The notes under the pieces were generated by a model that worked only from the letters and a program-made list of their open reading frames with translations, was not told the DNA's origin and made no database searches. DNA of 64,000 nucleotides from Epiperipatus broadwayi (Eukaryota; Onychophora; Udeonychophora; Euonychophora; Peripatidae): the NCBI GenBank assembly GCA_028023455.1, contig JAQFVV010000027.1, forward strand, positions 7,811,845 through 7,875,844. Direction: 5' to 3'. Made by a program: the position numbers and the translations under genes. Shown piece after piece: positions 24,248-36,313 of the stretch (position 1 is its first letter; every line of letters begins with the position of its first letter).

Positions 24248-24692
24248 GCCAATTTTATGGAGGTTTTGTTTACAGGTACTATGATTAAAATTTCATTCTC
24301 CAGTTAACATTGTCTAAACTTGACTCCCATAAAAGATTTTGGGGCTTGAGTTTATGTGAGATTTTTAATGTTGATATGTAGCTGTAAGAAAAATCTTTGC
24401 TTTCAACACATTTACCTGATATATCAATGTTACAGATTTTCTATAATTATATATGAAGACTTAGATCATTGGAAAGGTTATTAAAATGAACATTTAGAAA
24501 ATATCCCTTATAAACATTGATTTAGGCCAATTTCATTATAGCTTATTTGCCTCTATAATGACTCAAAATTTCATTCTCACAGCATAATGGAATCATGTTT
24601 GATTGACACTTAGATTCATGAATTTTTTCACATTCTTAGTGCAGCAATTGAAAAAATCTTCACTTCCAACACATGCATTATATTATACCGGT
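24248..24692. repeat. Diverged direct repeat, spacing 278 bp
   Basis: GGCCAATTT, AAAATTTCATTCTC, AAAAATCTT and TTCCAACACAT-like blocks recur in the same order in 24248-24430 and 24526-24692. It is an old tandem duplication of a non-coding unit. Confidence 0.5.
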
Positions 24693-25359
24693 AAAATCAC
24701 CATGCTTAATCACGCACAGTAATCCGAATTCAAACCCAGTCCACGTCTAGGAATAAATTCCAAAATGCAAACCAAATTCAAACCCAAACCCCTGGCATAA
24801 CCAACCGATGAACAACGCAACAACGGTACGTGGTTTTCCCTTTACTAGCTCGTTGGAAAACACAGACTAAATTACCCTACAATCAGTTATTCATATATAT
24901 CTCATATTCGAGATTTTGGTACGGTTAATAATTCAATATATATTTAAGTTGTCGATACAGACAGCAGGTGCTTAACTGGATTTCGAGAGTAATAAGACAA
25001 GAGAGACAAAAATGGATTAGATAAATTTTTAATAATTATTAACATCATTGAATACTATGTACAGATACGGTAAAATTTTCATACGTATATTTCTAATAAT
25101 TTGCTACTAGTCCTTAATAATCATTTTAGACTGATAGACAAAACGCATGCCAATATTTATATGTTTTAAATGGTCGTATGAGTTGATATGAGAATCAGAG
25201 TAATTTGAGCATTTAAAATATTCAATTACTATTTTATATTAAGTTGTTTGATTTTAATAGATTCAAACCATTACGTATACGGATAATTGGAGGAGGTTTT
25301 ATATAAAAATATAATATAATAATGATGTACTGATGGTTGCAGAGCTTAAGATATACTAC

Positions 25360-25510
25360 AATAATAACTTGCGGTGCATTGACGGAAGACCGGGCAGCTT
25401 GTACTTTGACAAGTCTTAATGCCCCCAAGTAGATCCGGGACACTACAACCAGCCGGGATCATTTTCGAACCCCGGTGATCCAAGAGATTATCTGGAGAAG
25501 AATTTCTTTC
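25360..25510 (-). mobile_element. Probable tRNA-derived SINE fragment
   Basis: On the minus strand CCGGGGTTCGAAAATGATCC contains a B-box-like GGTTCGAAAA, followed by a GC-richer body that stands out from the AT-rich surroundings. No convincing A box was found, so this is a truncated or atypical SINE. Confidence 0.4.
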
Positions 25511-26324
25511 TTTCCAATTGGTAGTAAAAACGAGACGCCAATTTAGGCGAAGGAAAAGGCACTGCCACAGTAACATCGAGGAAGAGTGATCGGAAGTGGA
25601 CTTAAAGTGAAACTATATAAAACCTTGGTTATCTCTCCGTAACATTTTCTACGCAACAATTTGATATGACTATTCAAAATAAAACATAGTGAAATCAAAA
25701 GATCACAAAAGTAACGATTAATTAATTTCACTCTGAAACCCATAACTCCCCAGGTTGTTCGGAAGGTAATAATAGTAACAAAAATATTCACTTTATATTA
25801 TTACTCCGTTCATATATAAAAAATAACATAATAAAAATTTAGACTTTATTTTATATTTGTTATTTGGAGCAAAGATTAAAATATCATTTTGACAAAATAA
25901 AAGGAACAATGCAGGTACTTGAATATTTCTCAACTCAACATAAACGAACCAAATTTTTTAGTTCGATAAAAGAAAATTACTTTTAAAATGAATATACTAA
26001 TAATACTATGAAATAAACTTTAATGGCTTTAACTAGAGTTGAAAAATATTATTATTGGCATCGCTTTGTTTGTAAATGTAAGTAATAATAAAAATATAAG
26101 TATATTCACTAATGAATTACTATTAGGCACAAAATATTAGTAAATTATCATCTAAAGACTAGAGCACAGAAGTATTAGAGAAGAAATTTACTGACAGGCT
26201 TTAGTGTAACATTTTAACGAAGGAAAGCAAGAAATTTACATGTAATTACCTAGATTAATTCATAACAGATTAAATAATAAAATTATTAAGCTTAGAGGAA
26301 AGTTAAAAAGTTCATGTAACAAGA

Positions 26325-26400
26325 GTTACCATTCTTCTTCGTCCGGCTTTTCTCCTTGCGGTAATGTTTATGCAGAACGTAGGCGCGCATTTTGGATTCC
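26325..26400 (-). other. Possible first coding exon in a CpG-richer patch
   Basis: On the minus strand an ATG near 26391 opens a short frame, MRAYVLHKHYRKEKSRTKKN, that runs into a GTAACT donor-like site. The surrounding 26320-26640 is distinctly richer in GC and CpG than the rest of the window, as at a gene start. No downstream exon was recognised. It may equally be a non-coding island. Confidence 0.22.
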
Positions 26401-26589
26401 TTAGAACGGCATGATTAATTTAAAGGTTGGAATTGAGAAAACTGGAAGCACAGGAAACATTATGGGTCAGCGGCTCGAAAGATTTAAATCGGCAGAACAG
26501 GGATCAGCTTCTTGGACTTAGCCCAACATTATTGCAATTTACCAGGCAACTTCTTAATCACAGTTGAGATGGTTTCTCTGGCACAACTA

Positions 26590-26626
26590 CTTTGCTGTAG
26601 CCCGAGACGGTCTACCCACAGCAAAG
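26590..26626. repeat. Small hairpin
   Basis: CTTTGCTGT and ACAGCAAAG form a 9-bp stem around a 19-base loop. It lies in the same GC-richer patch. Function unknown. Confidence 0.5.
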
Positions 26627-27615
26627 TCAAAAAGTAGAGTCCCCTAGTATATTATAACATAAGATGGCTACGGTTGATCACTGTGCATAGTTTTTGTTCA
26701 TGACTCCGCCTCCTTTGATTTTCTGGCCTCCAGCAATATCTAATTTTGACTATACAATTGCATTCGCCTTTCTTGATAAGAGTCCTACATTTCTCATTTC
26801 CATTGTTTGATTTACATTTATTTCTAAATTCAATACATGATTCTAAATTGACAAACTAAATAATTATATAGGAATTCGTGAATACAAAATTGAAATTCAT
26901 TATCTTAACTTTCAAAGTACAAACTAATTATTCTATACATCTTGTACACGTAAGATTTGACTAAAAATACCGATCAAAGGAATGTGACTTTTGATCAGCA
27001 TTTTTAAATGACTTTGTATAATTTTGAAAGATTAAAATTAAAAAAAAAATATACACGCAATGAAACTTTTAAATTGAGCGAATATAAACCTACAAACCAC
27101 ACACACGAATATTATTTATCATGATTTGTAATATTTATACTTGTAATATTTACATTAAATTCTTTTAAACAAAGCATAAAATAACTAACTTAAAATTTAT
27201 GTGGCCTGGAATAGAAAAAGCCTCATTGCGGGTAAATAGTGATTTAGAATTACCGTACTTCAAAATGAAACCTATGAAACTAAGCTCGATCCTTCGATCT
27301 GTCTGTTTCAATATATATATATGTCACTAGCAGACTATATGATTTACAATATAATTTGATTCATAAGTATGACTCCATTTTAATTTAGTCATTCTGACTA
27401 TGTCATCTAGGATAATTATTAAATGAAAAAAAAATGACTTGGTAAATTCCAGCATAAGTATAATCCCTTCCACTTTTAATCACCATAGTGATATATTCAA
27501 TGCATAATGTAACTTTCAAACTCAATATACTCTTTAAAACATATTGATAAAGGCATACATATAAAGCAAATGATTCCCAAACTTAATTTCTGGAATGATT
27601 TGCCTTCATCATCTG

Positions 27616-27636
27616 GGCCACATATTTGCCCACCTG
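27616..27636. mobile_element. Isolated hAT terminal repeat
   Basis: GGCCACATATTTGCCCACCTG resembles the 3' end of the hAT copies at 9455 and 15759. The rest of the element is not seen. Confidence 0.45.
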
Positions 27637-27639
27637 TTT

Positions 27640-30600
27640 TATTATCATAGTTCACTATTTATCCATAGTAAACAATTATAATTGTCTGCAAGTATGACTT
27701 CACTTAGATGCACTTATTTTGATGACTCTATAATTGTGCTTTACGCATATGTAATGAAGCTATATAATTAATAATCCTAAAGTAGCAGTCTGAGCACTTT
27801 TGGGAAATCTAAGTTCCCACAATCATAGCTTGTTACTAAGTGAGAGATGTTTGTGATAAAGCCTTATGCAAATTGCCTATAGCATCCATTTTTGGGAGAT
27901 GCTGAAGTAAGCTTCTCTTCTGTTTATAGCTGTGGGGTCACTTGCTATACAGCAAGCCTCTTTGATCTTGCTTAGCATCATTTCTTTTGGTGCAGATTAT
28001 CGTGGCAGTTGTTGGTAGGAAGATGAGGCCTGCAGTTTTTTCATGCTGAGCGAGTAGAACACTGATTTATCATGGGATATATAAAATGCGCTTATCTAAT
28101 CAAAATATATGTGTGAATAACATCTTTTGCTAAATGCCTATAAAATTATATAGAAGCTATATCTTCAAAATGGAATTATATGTATAACAACGAAGGAATT
28201 AAAAATTGCATCTTTGAAGGATTTTCATTTGCGAATTCCAGGAACATCTAAGACTAATGCATTAACTTTTATAAATACCATTTAAGTTTTTAAAAATTAT
28301 AATTGGGAAGCATTAATTTCATTTCCTTTATTATTGAATTCATTTCATTAAAGAAATGAATAAGAGAGAATTAATAACTTAAAATATTTGTTTTTATTTA
28401 TAATTAATAAAAATTTAGATATAGGTTAAGAAATATTAATATGGGAAAGGCATATAAAAATATAAAGGGATAAAGTGAACTTAAAGGTGAGAGATTAAAT
28501 TATTTTTAAATTTACATACTATTATTTTTTATGACATGACCCTACTTGTTTGAACAAATCCAAATAGTCTAATAACCATTATGTATGATAAGTGGATGAC
28601 TAACATTGATATGAAATATATATTTTTATATTAGTAAACATAAATTACGTACAATCATTTTAACGAATGAAAACATTATATACAAATAATTGGATTATTT
28701 GTATAACCTAATTATTATATAAGTGTTAATATAGAAGTCTTCATATTTAGATACTTATATTTTATATGTTATAAAATCATGTAGTGTTGTGAGTTGGAAA
28801 ATATATCTACCATAGGTAAATAGAATATGTATATTTTTAATATAAGGAAGTAGATATATAAATAATTATCATATATTATAAAGTTTGTTAAATAAATAAT
28901 TATTATGTTTTTATATTAAACTAAATGAAGTCTTCAATTTTATTTTATTTATTTGATTTTATAAGAACAAACATTTAATATAATAATCTTTATTATTATA
29001 TTAACTTCATGAAACCCATTTTAAAGAGTTAGTGAGATTTGTTATTAATATTACTCTGGTATATTGATAGGAACCCCTGAAGAGAGTCAATTGTTAAACT
29101 TCCCTGAATTCGAAATCTGAGCATAACAGTTAAGTCAATTAAGGTGAAAATTTGATGTGGTTTAGATATAATTTATTAATAATAAATTATTTATTGGGAA
29201 CAGATATAGTTTTATATCAATGTTAAATCGCATCATTTGTGGCATCCTATATGAAGACTTTAAAACTGACTAGTAAAATGTGACTGCCTTAACTTCTCAT
29301 TGAGAGAATGCATACTGTTACAATATATATATATGAAATCTTATAATTAACTATTAGTAAATACAGTAAGCAAAAATTTTGAAAAATACAAAAAATATAA
29401 TCGTCACTTAAGAGCTCTTTCAACTATCCTCGTAGTCTTTATCAACTAATACTTTGAAAGGTTAACCTTCCCATAATTCTGCGATCTTAATGTTTGCTGC
29501 CTGCCTATTGATTAAGTCTTGCTTGTATTTATATTGTAACACTATTGAGCATTCATTAAAATTGTGTTTACAATTATTAAAATAAAATGCTCATAAATAA
29601 TGCAAAGGTTTCAGTTTGAGAGATTGTTGTTTATAAAAATCTAAAGAGTTTTAGTAGTTTAAATAAAATACAGTTCGATAAAAGAAAATAGAATAAAATT
29701 CGAAAGAGTTATTTTTCTATTATTAGTAGTTTGAAATAAAAGTTATTCATACAAATGTCGTTTATTAATTAGAAGGGGGTAGAAAAAATATAACTTAGAT
29801 GAGCTAAAAGTAGTGATTTTCAAATAATTAAAAAATATCTTTTTTCATTTACGTTAAAGAAAAAGAAAGTAAATAAAAAATTAAAAGTTAAGATAGTTCA
29901 AGAATAAATCTCTCTTTTTGTTTAAAATATTAAATAAAGAAAAAGAAGAAAAATAATCTTAAAAACTAAATAGTGAATTGATTTTAAAATATATGTGCAC
30001 AAATAACGAGTGATAAATGTGCGCATGTTAAAATTATTGAAAAGAAAACAAATGAAAGCATATGATTGGAATTCTTTCAAAGATTTAAATATGGTATACA
30101 CTCATAAATGATATAAACAGAATTTGCAATGGCTGCTAAGTTAAACAAAATTCACAAAACAACAAGTTTGCAATGGCTATCAAATGAAAACACGTAATCA
30201 AAAGCTTATCTAAGCAATGTATTCAAAAACAATGGAGGAACTTCAACAACAAATATAGCTGGTGTACATAAAAACCAATTACCAAAATGACAACAGGTCA
30301 TCTTAATAAAGTCTGGATTTTTATCAATCTAGCAGTTGAGTTCAATCTATCAGTGAGTTCAGTTGAGTTGAGCTCACAATCAAATTAAATCAGTTCTCAA
30401 TCAGTCTTCTCATGTATTTGTTAATAAAAAATGCAGTGTTAATTATCGTCAGAATCATACGACTTTTGCTCCAGCCTGAGTTCGATGAAACAGCCAATCT
30501 TCCCGAAAAAAGTAACTTGAAAATCCATTTCAATATCTGTCTTAAAGAATAATGCCACAGAATACTAAGCATTAAACCTCCACAAATGAAAGACCTCAAA

Positions 30601-30780
30601 TCCGGATGATCAGAAAGATTTTCACTTGAAGCAGCAACCAACAAGACGTCAATGTTCAAATCCTAGATAATAAATAACATTTTATTTCCATTTCCAATTA
30701 AAGTAGCCATTGCAATAATTTGAAGCCTCTCAAGAGTCAGTTAACAAATGAACTCTATAGCATGCATAAAGAACTATTAA
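27640..30780. other. Long non-coding stretch
   Basis: Very AT-rich DNA with no supported gene or recognised repeat. One minus-strand frame of 89 codons (30390-30659) has no motif or splice context that supports it. Confidence 0.4.
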
Positions 30781-31066
30781 TGTGCATGTTTGTGAAATGT
30801 CATATATATTAATGTTTTATGATCTCATATTTACATATTATTTAAATGCCTTGTTATTTAATATCCTTTGTTATATTATATTGCTATTGTATATGTGTGA
30901 GCCTGAAGTTATGATAAGTCCTTGTTTCATCTACGTTTGTCTAAGTTGGCAGCCATCTACCTCAGCTCTGCAAAGAATTTTAATTCAAAAGCCCTTAGAA
31001 CGCCAGCCATCCAACAAATCTCATCTTTATTGGTTAAGGTAAGGGTTTTTTATTAATATAGTTCTG

Positions 31067-32793
31067 ATGGATGTGGGAAATTTAGCCCACAATCCGAAAT
31101 ATGGGATATGTTTTGAACCTCTTGATAGCACAATTAACAGTGGTAAAATCGCAATAAAAAATAAAAAAAGATCTCCCAGAATAAATGATAAATCTAAAAG
31201 AATTAGCTTCGTTAATTCGAAGCCAAAAAAGAGTCAAGCATTATATAAACTAAAAATATCAAAAAAATGCAAGACATCAAAAAAAAAAAGAAATTATTTA
31301 GAAACGTCATAAAGGGTCTAGAACCTAATAAAGAAACAGTAAACCTGCCAAAAGATCAGAGTAAAGTTGATACTTCTCATACAATGCTTAATTACAATGA
31401 TAATAATCATGATTATATGTATTCCCAAGATCTAATTAAAAATAAAAATGTAAATGAATCTGATAATTGCAATAGAGTTAAAACAACAAAATCTGAAGTC
31501 ACAGAGTACTCCGTGAAGTTGAACGTTCTCCAGAGCCTGAAGGGTAACATAGACCTAGGCATAAGACATGACTTAAACAACAGTGCGGAAAACTCACAGA
31601 GTTCCAACATAACCATTAATACTAAGAAATTTTATTCACATAGCGTGCCTAAATACCGGAATACTAACCTTAGGCTGCTGAAAATACTGAAAGCCAACAA
31701 TGTTTCTAGCATAGGCCCTACCATTCCCGAAGCGCATGCAAATGTTTCAAATGTTAACGTAATTGCCAATGTGGTGGAATATACTTTAGACAACAGCGTA
31801 ATATCCATTCAAAACTCTGAAGGTTGCATTCAAGATGAAAAAATATCACAAACTTGCTTAAAAATGAACTCTCAAATCATAAAAGGAAATAAACCTTCTA
31901 GCACTAATAACCAAAATTCGGCCTCCGATAATTCAAGTGCTATAGGAAAATATGGAAAGCAAAAAATCGCAATGACATCCGATGACACAAACAAAAACGA
32001 AGACAGCGTAAATACAGTGGAAGATCTATGTAAGCTTTGTGAAACCAATTGTACACACAAGATGCTAATTAAGGTACATGAGACCAAGCATAATACAACA
32101 GCTAACCTCAACGTCATAAATATTACTGATAATAAACATAAAAATTATTCTTACCAGCCTCAGTTAATACCGGAAAGCCATGTCATTAGCGATTCTAAAA
32201 CCAACGAAATATCTACGGAAATAAATGATAAAAATAATATCGATTTTAACTGTAATAGTAATAATAAACAAAATTCACATCATAATATACCTAAAATAAA
32301 GACCTCCAAACAAACAATCTCAGAAATGATCCACGAGTTTTCAGACGCTACAGTGAATAACGACGAATACTGTTCAACAGGCTACACTTCAACTGGCCCA
32401 TCACTCATAGCGGATAAACAAGGTACTAAAGAAAAAAATTTTAATACGGACGTAATCCATTGGCCTGAACCGGCACATAAATTAAATAATAAAGGCACCA
32501 AAACTAAAAAATACACAGAAACCAATAGTTCCAGCACATATATTAATGATAATACTACACTAATATCTGAAGATTCAACAGAAAATAACGCAATAGCGTC
32601 ACTTCCCGTATCGACGCATTCAACTAGGAATAAACGTGAGACTCAACCAAAAATTAACCCCGCGAACAATTTACCGTCTGAAAACATTTTTTTAACTAAT
32701 TCAAACTCGCCCAAAACTGATACTATAAATAAATATAGTTCTGAAACAACACACACGCGTAATACAATAAAGCTGGCTAAATCAGATACTTGA
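31067..32793 (+). CDS. Unrecognised Asn/Ser/Thr/Lys-rich protein, one frameshift
   Basis: I do not recognise this protein. A 508-codon open frame (31267-32793) is far longer than chance allows in this AT-rich DNA, so it is or recently was coding. A preceding frame starting MDVGNLAHNPKYGICFEP (31067-31312) leads into it through an 11-A run near 31278, where one frame shift joins them. The product is low in hydrophobic residues, very rich in Asn, Ser, Thr and Lys, and probably disordered. It has one possible zinc-binding cluster, LCKLCETNCTHK, near 32030. A single TGA at 32791-32793 separates it, in the same frame, from LINE-like sequence. It may be ORF1 of that LINE after an internal deletion, or an orphan host exon. 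Confidence 0.6.
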
Positions 32794-33530
32794 CTACCTT
32801 TTCGCTCACAATGGCCACTCTACCCTAGTATTCAGACAAAAAATCTCCATTTGGGATGCTCATGCCTGCTATTTCCCACACAAAACTCTACCATTCCTTA
32901 CCTCGGTGGTAACAATCACGTGGTCACCAGGTTTTTCAAGCATCTCAAGCTGGAGCCAAGGTTCCTGGACTTTCTCGTAAAAATCAACCTGAATTCACTC
33001 CAGACAAACTGGTTCCTGCACTACAGGAGATTCCTCAAGAATATAGATCCTATGTGTCATAACTGCTATAGAACCTGTGAAACCTTTGATCATATGATAA
33101 ATGATTGCCAAGCATATGACAAAATCAGAACTTTCATTACTTACCACTGCCACATTTCCCTGAACAAAATCTTAAATATTAAATGCTGCTTCCTGTCCAG
33201 GGATTATGTCACCACAAGACTCTCAACCTTTCTCACTTATGCCATCTGGATGGCCAGATGTCACAACAAATTTACCTTTCCTCATCCCAAGCCTGAAGAC
33301 ACATTCATTTCCAAGCTAAAGGAATTTTGCCATAAGGACAGAATAATCTCTTCCAGATTTTTATTTGACAACACGTGGAGCCTGATTAAGCTGGATTAAC
33401 AACAGCAGTAACCACATCAGAACATTTGGTTGCCTGACTAACATGGATAACTATCATTTTTGATTTACAGTTGTATCATTATTACATATGGTTTTTCAAT
33501 AAAATTATTTATAAATAAATAAATGTTTCA
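32794..33530 (+). pseudogene. 3' end of a non-LTR retrotransposon with zinc knuckle
   Basis: A 182-codon frame (32851-33399) contains CHNCYRTCETFDHMINDC, a CxxC...HxxxxC finger of the kind found C-terminal to LINE reverse transcriptases. After it come Trp- and Phe-rich segments typical of that region. The reverse transcriptase itself is missing. An AATAAA signal and an A/T-rich repeat tail (ATAAATAAATAAATG) end the unit near 33525. Base composition is more GC-rich than the frame before it. The element class cannot be fixed without the RT; it is not the RTE family of this window. Confidence 0.6.
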
Positions 33531-34295
33531 TATTCATAATTAAAATCAGAATAAATGTTTAGTTAAATAAATTATCTTTAAGCTTAATTTTGTCAGTCAT
33601 TCTTTACCACTAATTAAAGCAATAATTTATTGTATTACAATTGATTGAGCTTGTCATGGGATATTTCGAGCATTGGATTATGAGCCTACTTTCCAAACAC
33701 GTTAATTCTCATAACTAGCTGGCGCCTGAGGTTTACCTCAAAACAAATAGTGCTTGGATAGCAAGGATTTGAATCTAGCAGTTGAGGTGGGCCAGTCTGA
33801 AAATGTGATCATGTTATGTGTTGCTTAGCATGGTCTGATTGTGGGTATTGTCGATAGCCCTGCTATCGGTGGTATTCTCCCCTCTGCTTGAAGAGCTGGT
33901 TCGTTCACGTAATATTTATAATATAAAATTATAAATTTATAAGGTTTAAACCCAGTTAAACAGAACAAATAGAGTAGTTGGATCATCTCTTATGAACACA
34001 CCCAGCACAATATATTAGCATAGCTTCCTTTATTTTCCTAATATTATTTCTTTCAGTTTGCAATATTTTTATATTATTACAATTGAAATTAAAACCATAT
34101 ACATATGATTTATTATGGTCGTAAAAAAATGGAAGCTGATGTTATTATTACCATAATTACTATTTATTTCTTCCAAAAGATTTTTAAATTTTCTGTGGTT
34201 TAATTCTCGGGCTCAAATATAATTCACAATGTTTATGACAGTTTTCATTACAGCATCTACTTCTTTAATGGATATATGTGCCCCCAAGTTTTCTT
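33531..34295. other. Non-coding stretch, possible SINE remnant
   Basis: The 33715-33915 part is GC-richer and includes AAGGATTTGAATCTAGC, a weak B-box-like site also seen as AGGATTTGAATCTTG near 3755. This is too weak to call a SINE. The rest shows nothing recognisable. Confidence 0.3.
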
Positions 34296-34417
34296 ATGTC
34301 CTTCAATGATTGGATCCGAAAAGGGATTTGTTTCTCTATGATAAAAGATTTGTTAGATTATATTTCTTTTTTAATAGAGAAACAAATCCCTTTTCGGATC
34401 CAATCATTGAAGGACAT
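34296..34417. repeat. Perfect palindrome with 42-bp arms inside hAT remnant
   Basis: The left arm 34296-34337 and right arm 34376-34417 are exact reverse complements around a 38-base spacer. The right arm, read on the minus strand, continues the transposase frame into a DGCPSMIG motif. The left arm is the same coding segment inverted. It marks the point where the transposase sequence ends. A template-switch or hairpin-opening repair event is the likely origin. Confidence 0.9.
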
Positions 34418-34420
34418 CCA

Positions 34421-35083
34421 TCAGCGCACACAGAAACCAATTTTTTTTATTTCAATATTATTCTTCTCCAGAAAAGTACAAATACTATTGAGAAAATCAC
34501 TACCTCTAGTTTGATTCTTCATAGGAAGAAATTTCAAAAAATTTTCACAAATTGAATTCTGTTCTGTACAGTATCTGACAAAAATAGCACATTGTGATGT
34601 TGCTGAAATGTCAGTACTAGAATCAACAGCCAAACTAAAATATTTGCAGTTTTTCAAATCTATTATATTATCAAAAATATGTTTTACAATATCTTTAATA
34701 CGTCTAATGCAGGTAGAATCTGACAGTTGTAATTTCTTAATTTGTAATAATATTTGACTTTTATTATTAAATTTATCAAATAATATATTTGAAGCATTTA
34801 GGAAACATTCTTTCACAACTTCAGCATCCGTAAATGGTTTCATATTTTTGCCAAGTATATAACAAATTTCATATGATGCTCGTGTCACCACTGCTTCTTG
34901 TGAGATTGCCTCTGACATAACATTTTGTTGCTGTTGCAATGATTTTTTGAAGAAAGCTAATTTTTCACTTCTTATTAAAGACCCATGAGCAAAAGTGTCA
35001 TTAAACAATTTATGCTTCGTGGTGTTGTCTTGAAACATTCTATTCTCATCCGATAATTTTCGTTTGTTACTTAAAGACATCAT
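34421..35083 (-). pseudogene. hAT transposase N-terminal half, truncated
   Basis: This 220-codon frame matches the middle of hAT-family transposases related to ZBED5, GTF2IRD2 and SCAND3-type domesticated proteins. It contains SLIRSEKLAFFKKSLQQQQ, a region with KPFTDAEVVKEC, and SLAVDSSTDIS with an early catalytic-region Asp. The frame ends KKIGFCVR at an A-run near 34440. One frame over, the sequence continues VCADGCPSMIG, a hAT RNase H-fold motif, which indicates a 1-base frameshift. The N-terminal zinc finger and the C-terminal half are absent. The matching element end lies upstream at 35999. Confidence 0.82.
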
Positions 35084-35934
35084 TATGATGTTTAAATTAT
35101 AGTTTGGTATAAAATATTATGCGTCTGTGTATACTAATTCACATATAAAAGTAAAATGTTTCACTTTGCTTTCAAAAACACATACTATTGATTGAATTAA
35201 AGTTCCAAACTTCTGATTGGTCAACTATATAATCTGCAGTAAATATATTTGTCTTTTTACAATTATATTTGTTTTAATTTAGTATCTAAAATGGAGATTT
35301 ATAATTTGTCTGATTGCAGAAAGATTTTAAAAAAATAAATTTCTATTTATAATTGATGATAATAATCTAACATTGTCAAATTATAATAAATGCTTACTAT
35401 CCAATTATAAATTCCAGAAGTAATTCATTGAATTCCTTATCAATATGTTTTAGTATAAAAATAAATTTTTTGACTAAAATCTGAGTAACAAACAAGTGGG
35501 GTAAATAAAAAAAAAAGCTTAGTAAATTATGTTTTCGTTTTCAAATTCAAAATGTAGAAATACAACTGTCGAAGTCATAGATTGGCATTCCTTGTGGAGA
35601 AAAAAAAACAACCAATCAGAAGCTTGAAAAGATGGATTTATGTCATTATTATACCATTAAATATAAATATTTATTGAATTTTTTTCCTTGCAAAAAAAAT
35701 ACTGAAGGTGCTAAAATCAAAGATCAAATGCTAAAGATAGTGGGTTGAGAGCGAGTACAAGTTATATATGAAAATACTCTTGCATTTCTAGTACAGATTA
35801 GGCAAGTTCTTCAGATCTGTGAAATTAAAAAAAAAACATAACATTATTAGGGCATCAATAAAAAATATCAATTGAGCATTGTTATTCGTTAACTAAGAAG
35901 TGTGTTGTCACATCTGTTGACCATCAGTCTATTG

Positions 35935-35999
35935 GTGGGCCACACATAAAAGCTTGGCGGGCCACATGCGGCCCAGGGACCACAGGTTGAGTATCGCTG
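35935..35999 (-). mobile_element. hAT 5' terminal repeat of the transposase element
   Basis: On the minus strand the element begins CAGCGATACTCAACCTGTGG and continues with GGCCGCATGTGGCCCGCC, typical of hAT ends. Orientation agrees with the transposase frame at 34421-35083. The adjacent 8 bases CTCTAGAT would be one target duplication, but the other element end is lost. Confidence 0.75.
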
Positions 36000-36175
36000 C
36001 TCTAGATACTTTTCCATCATCATGAAGGCAGTCATTAATTGGCTTCAAAACACAATAAACAGATTAATTTTACATGACCATCAATAAATTCATAACAGTT
36101 TTAAAAAGTTTACAGCAATATAATGCAATAACATTTTATCTCCCAATCAAATGATGCTCTAGGCACTTGGATGAT

Positions 36176-36313
36176 TGCTTACTCTGTCACTATGATACCA
36201 CCTGTATGACTCATACTTGCATGCTTATTTTATCATTATGGTTCCACTTGTATAACTGGCATTTATCTGCTCATTATGCAATTGACATTAGCCTGCTTCA
36301 ATAACCTATTATT
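36176..36313. repeat. Degenerate 46-bp tandem repeat
   Basis: Units starting TGCTTACTCTGTCACTATGA, TGCTTATTTTATCATTATGG and TGCTCATTATG begin at 36176, 36222 and 36268, a period of 46, followed by a partial unit at 36294. Non-coding. Confidence 0.55.
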
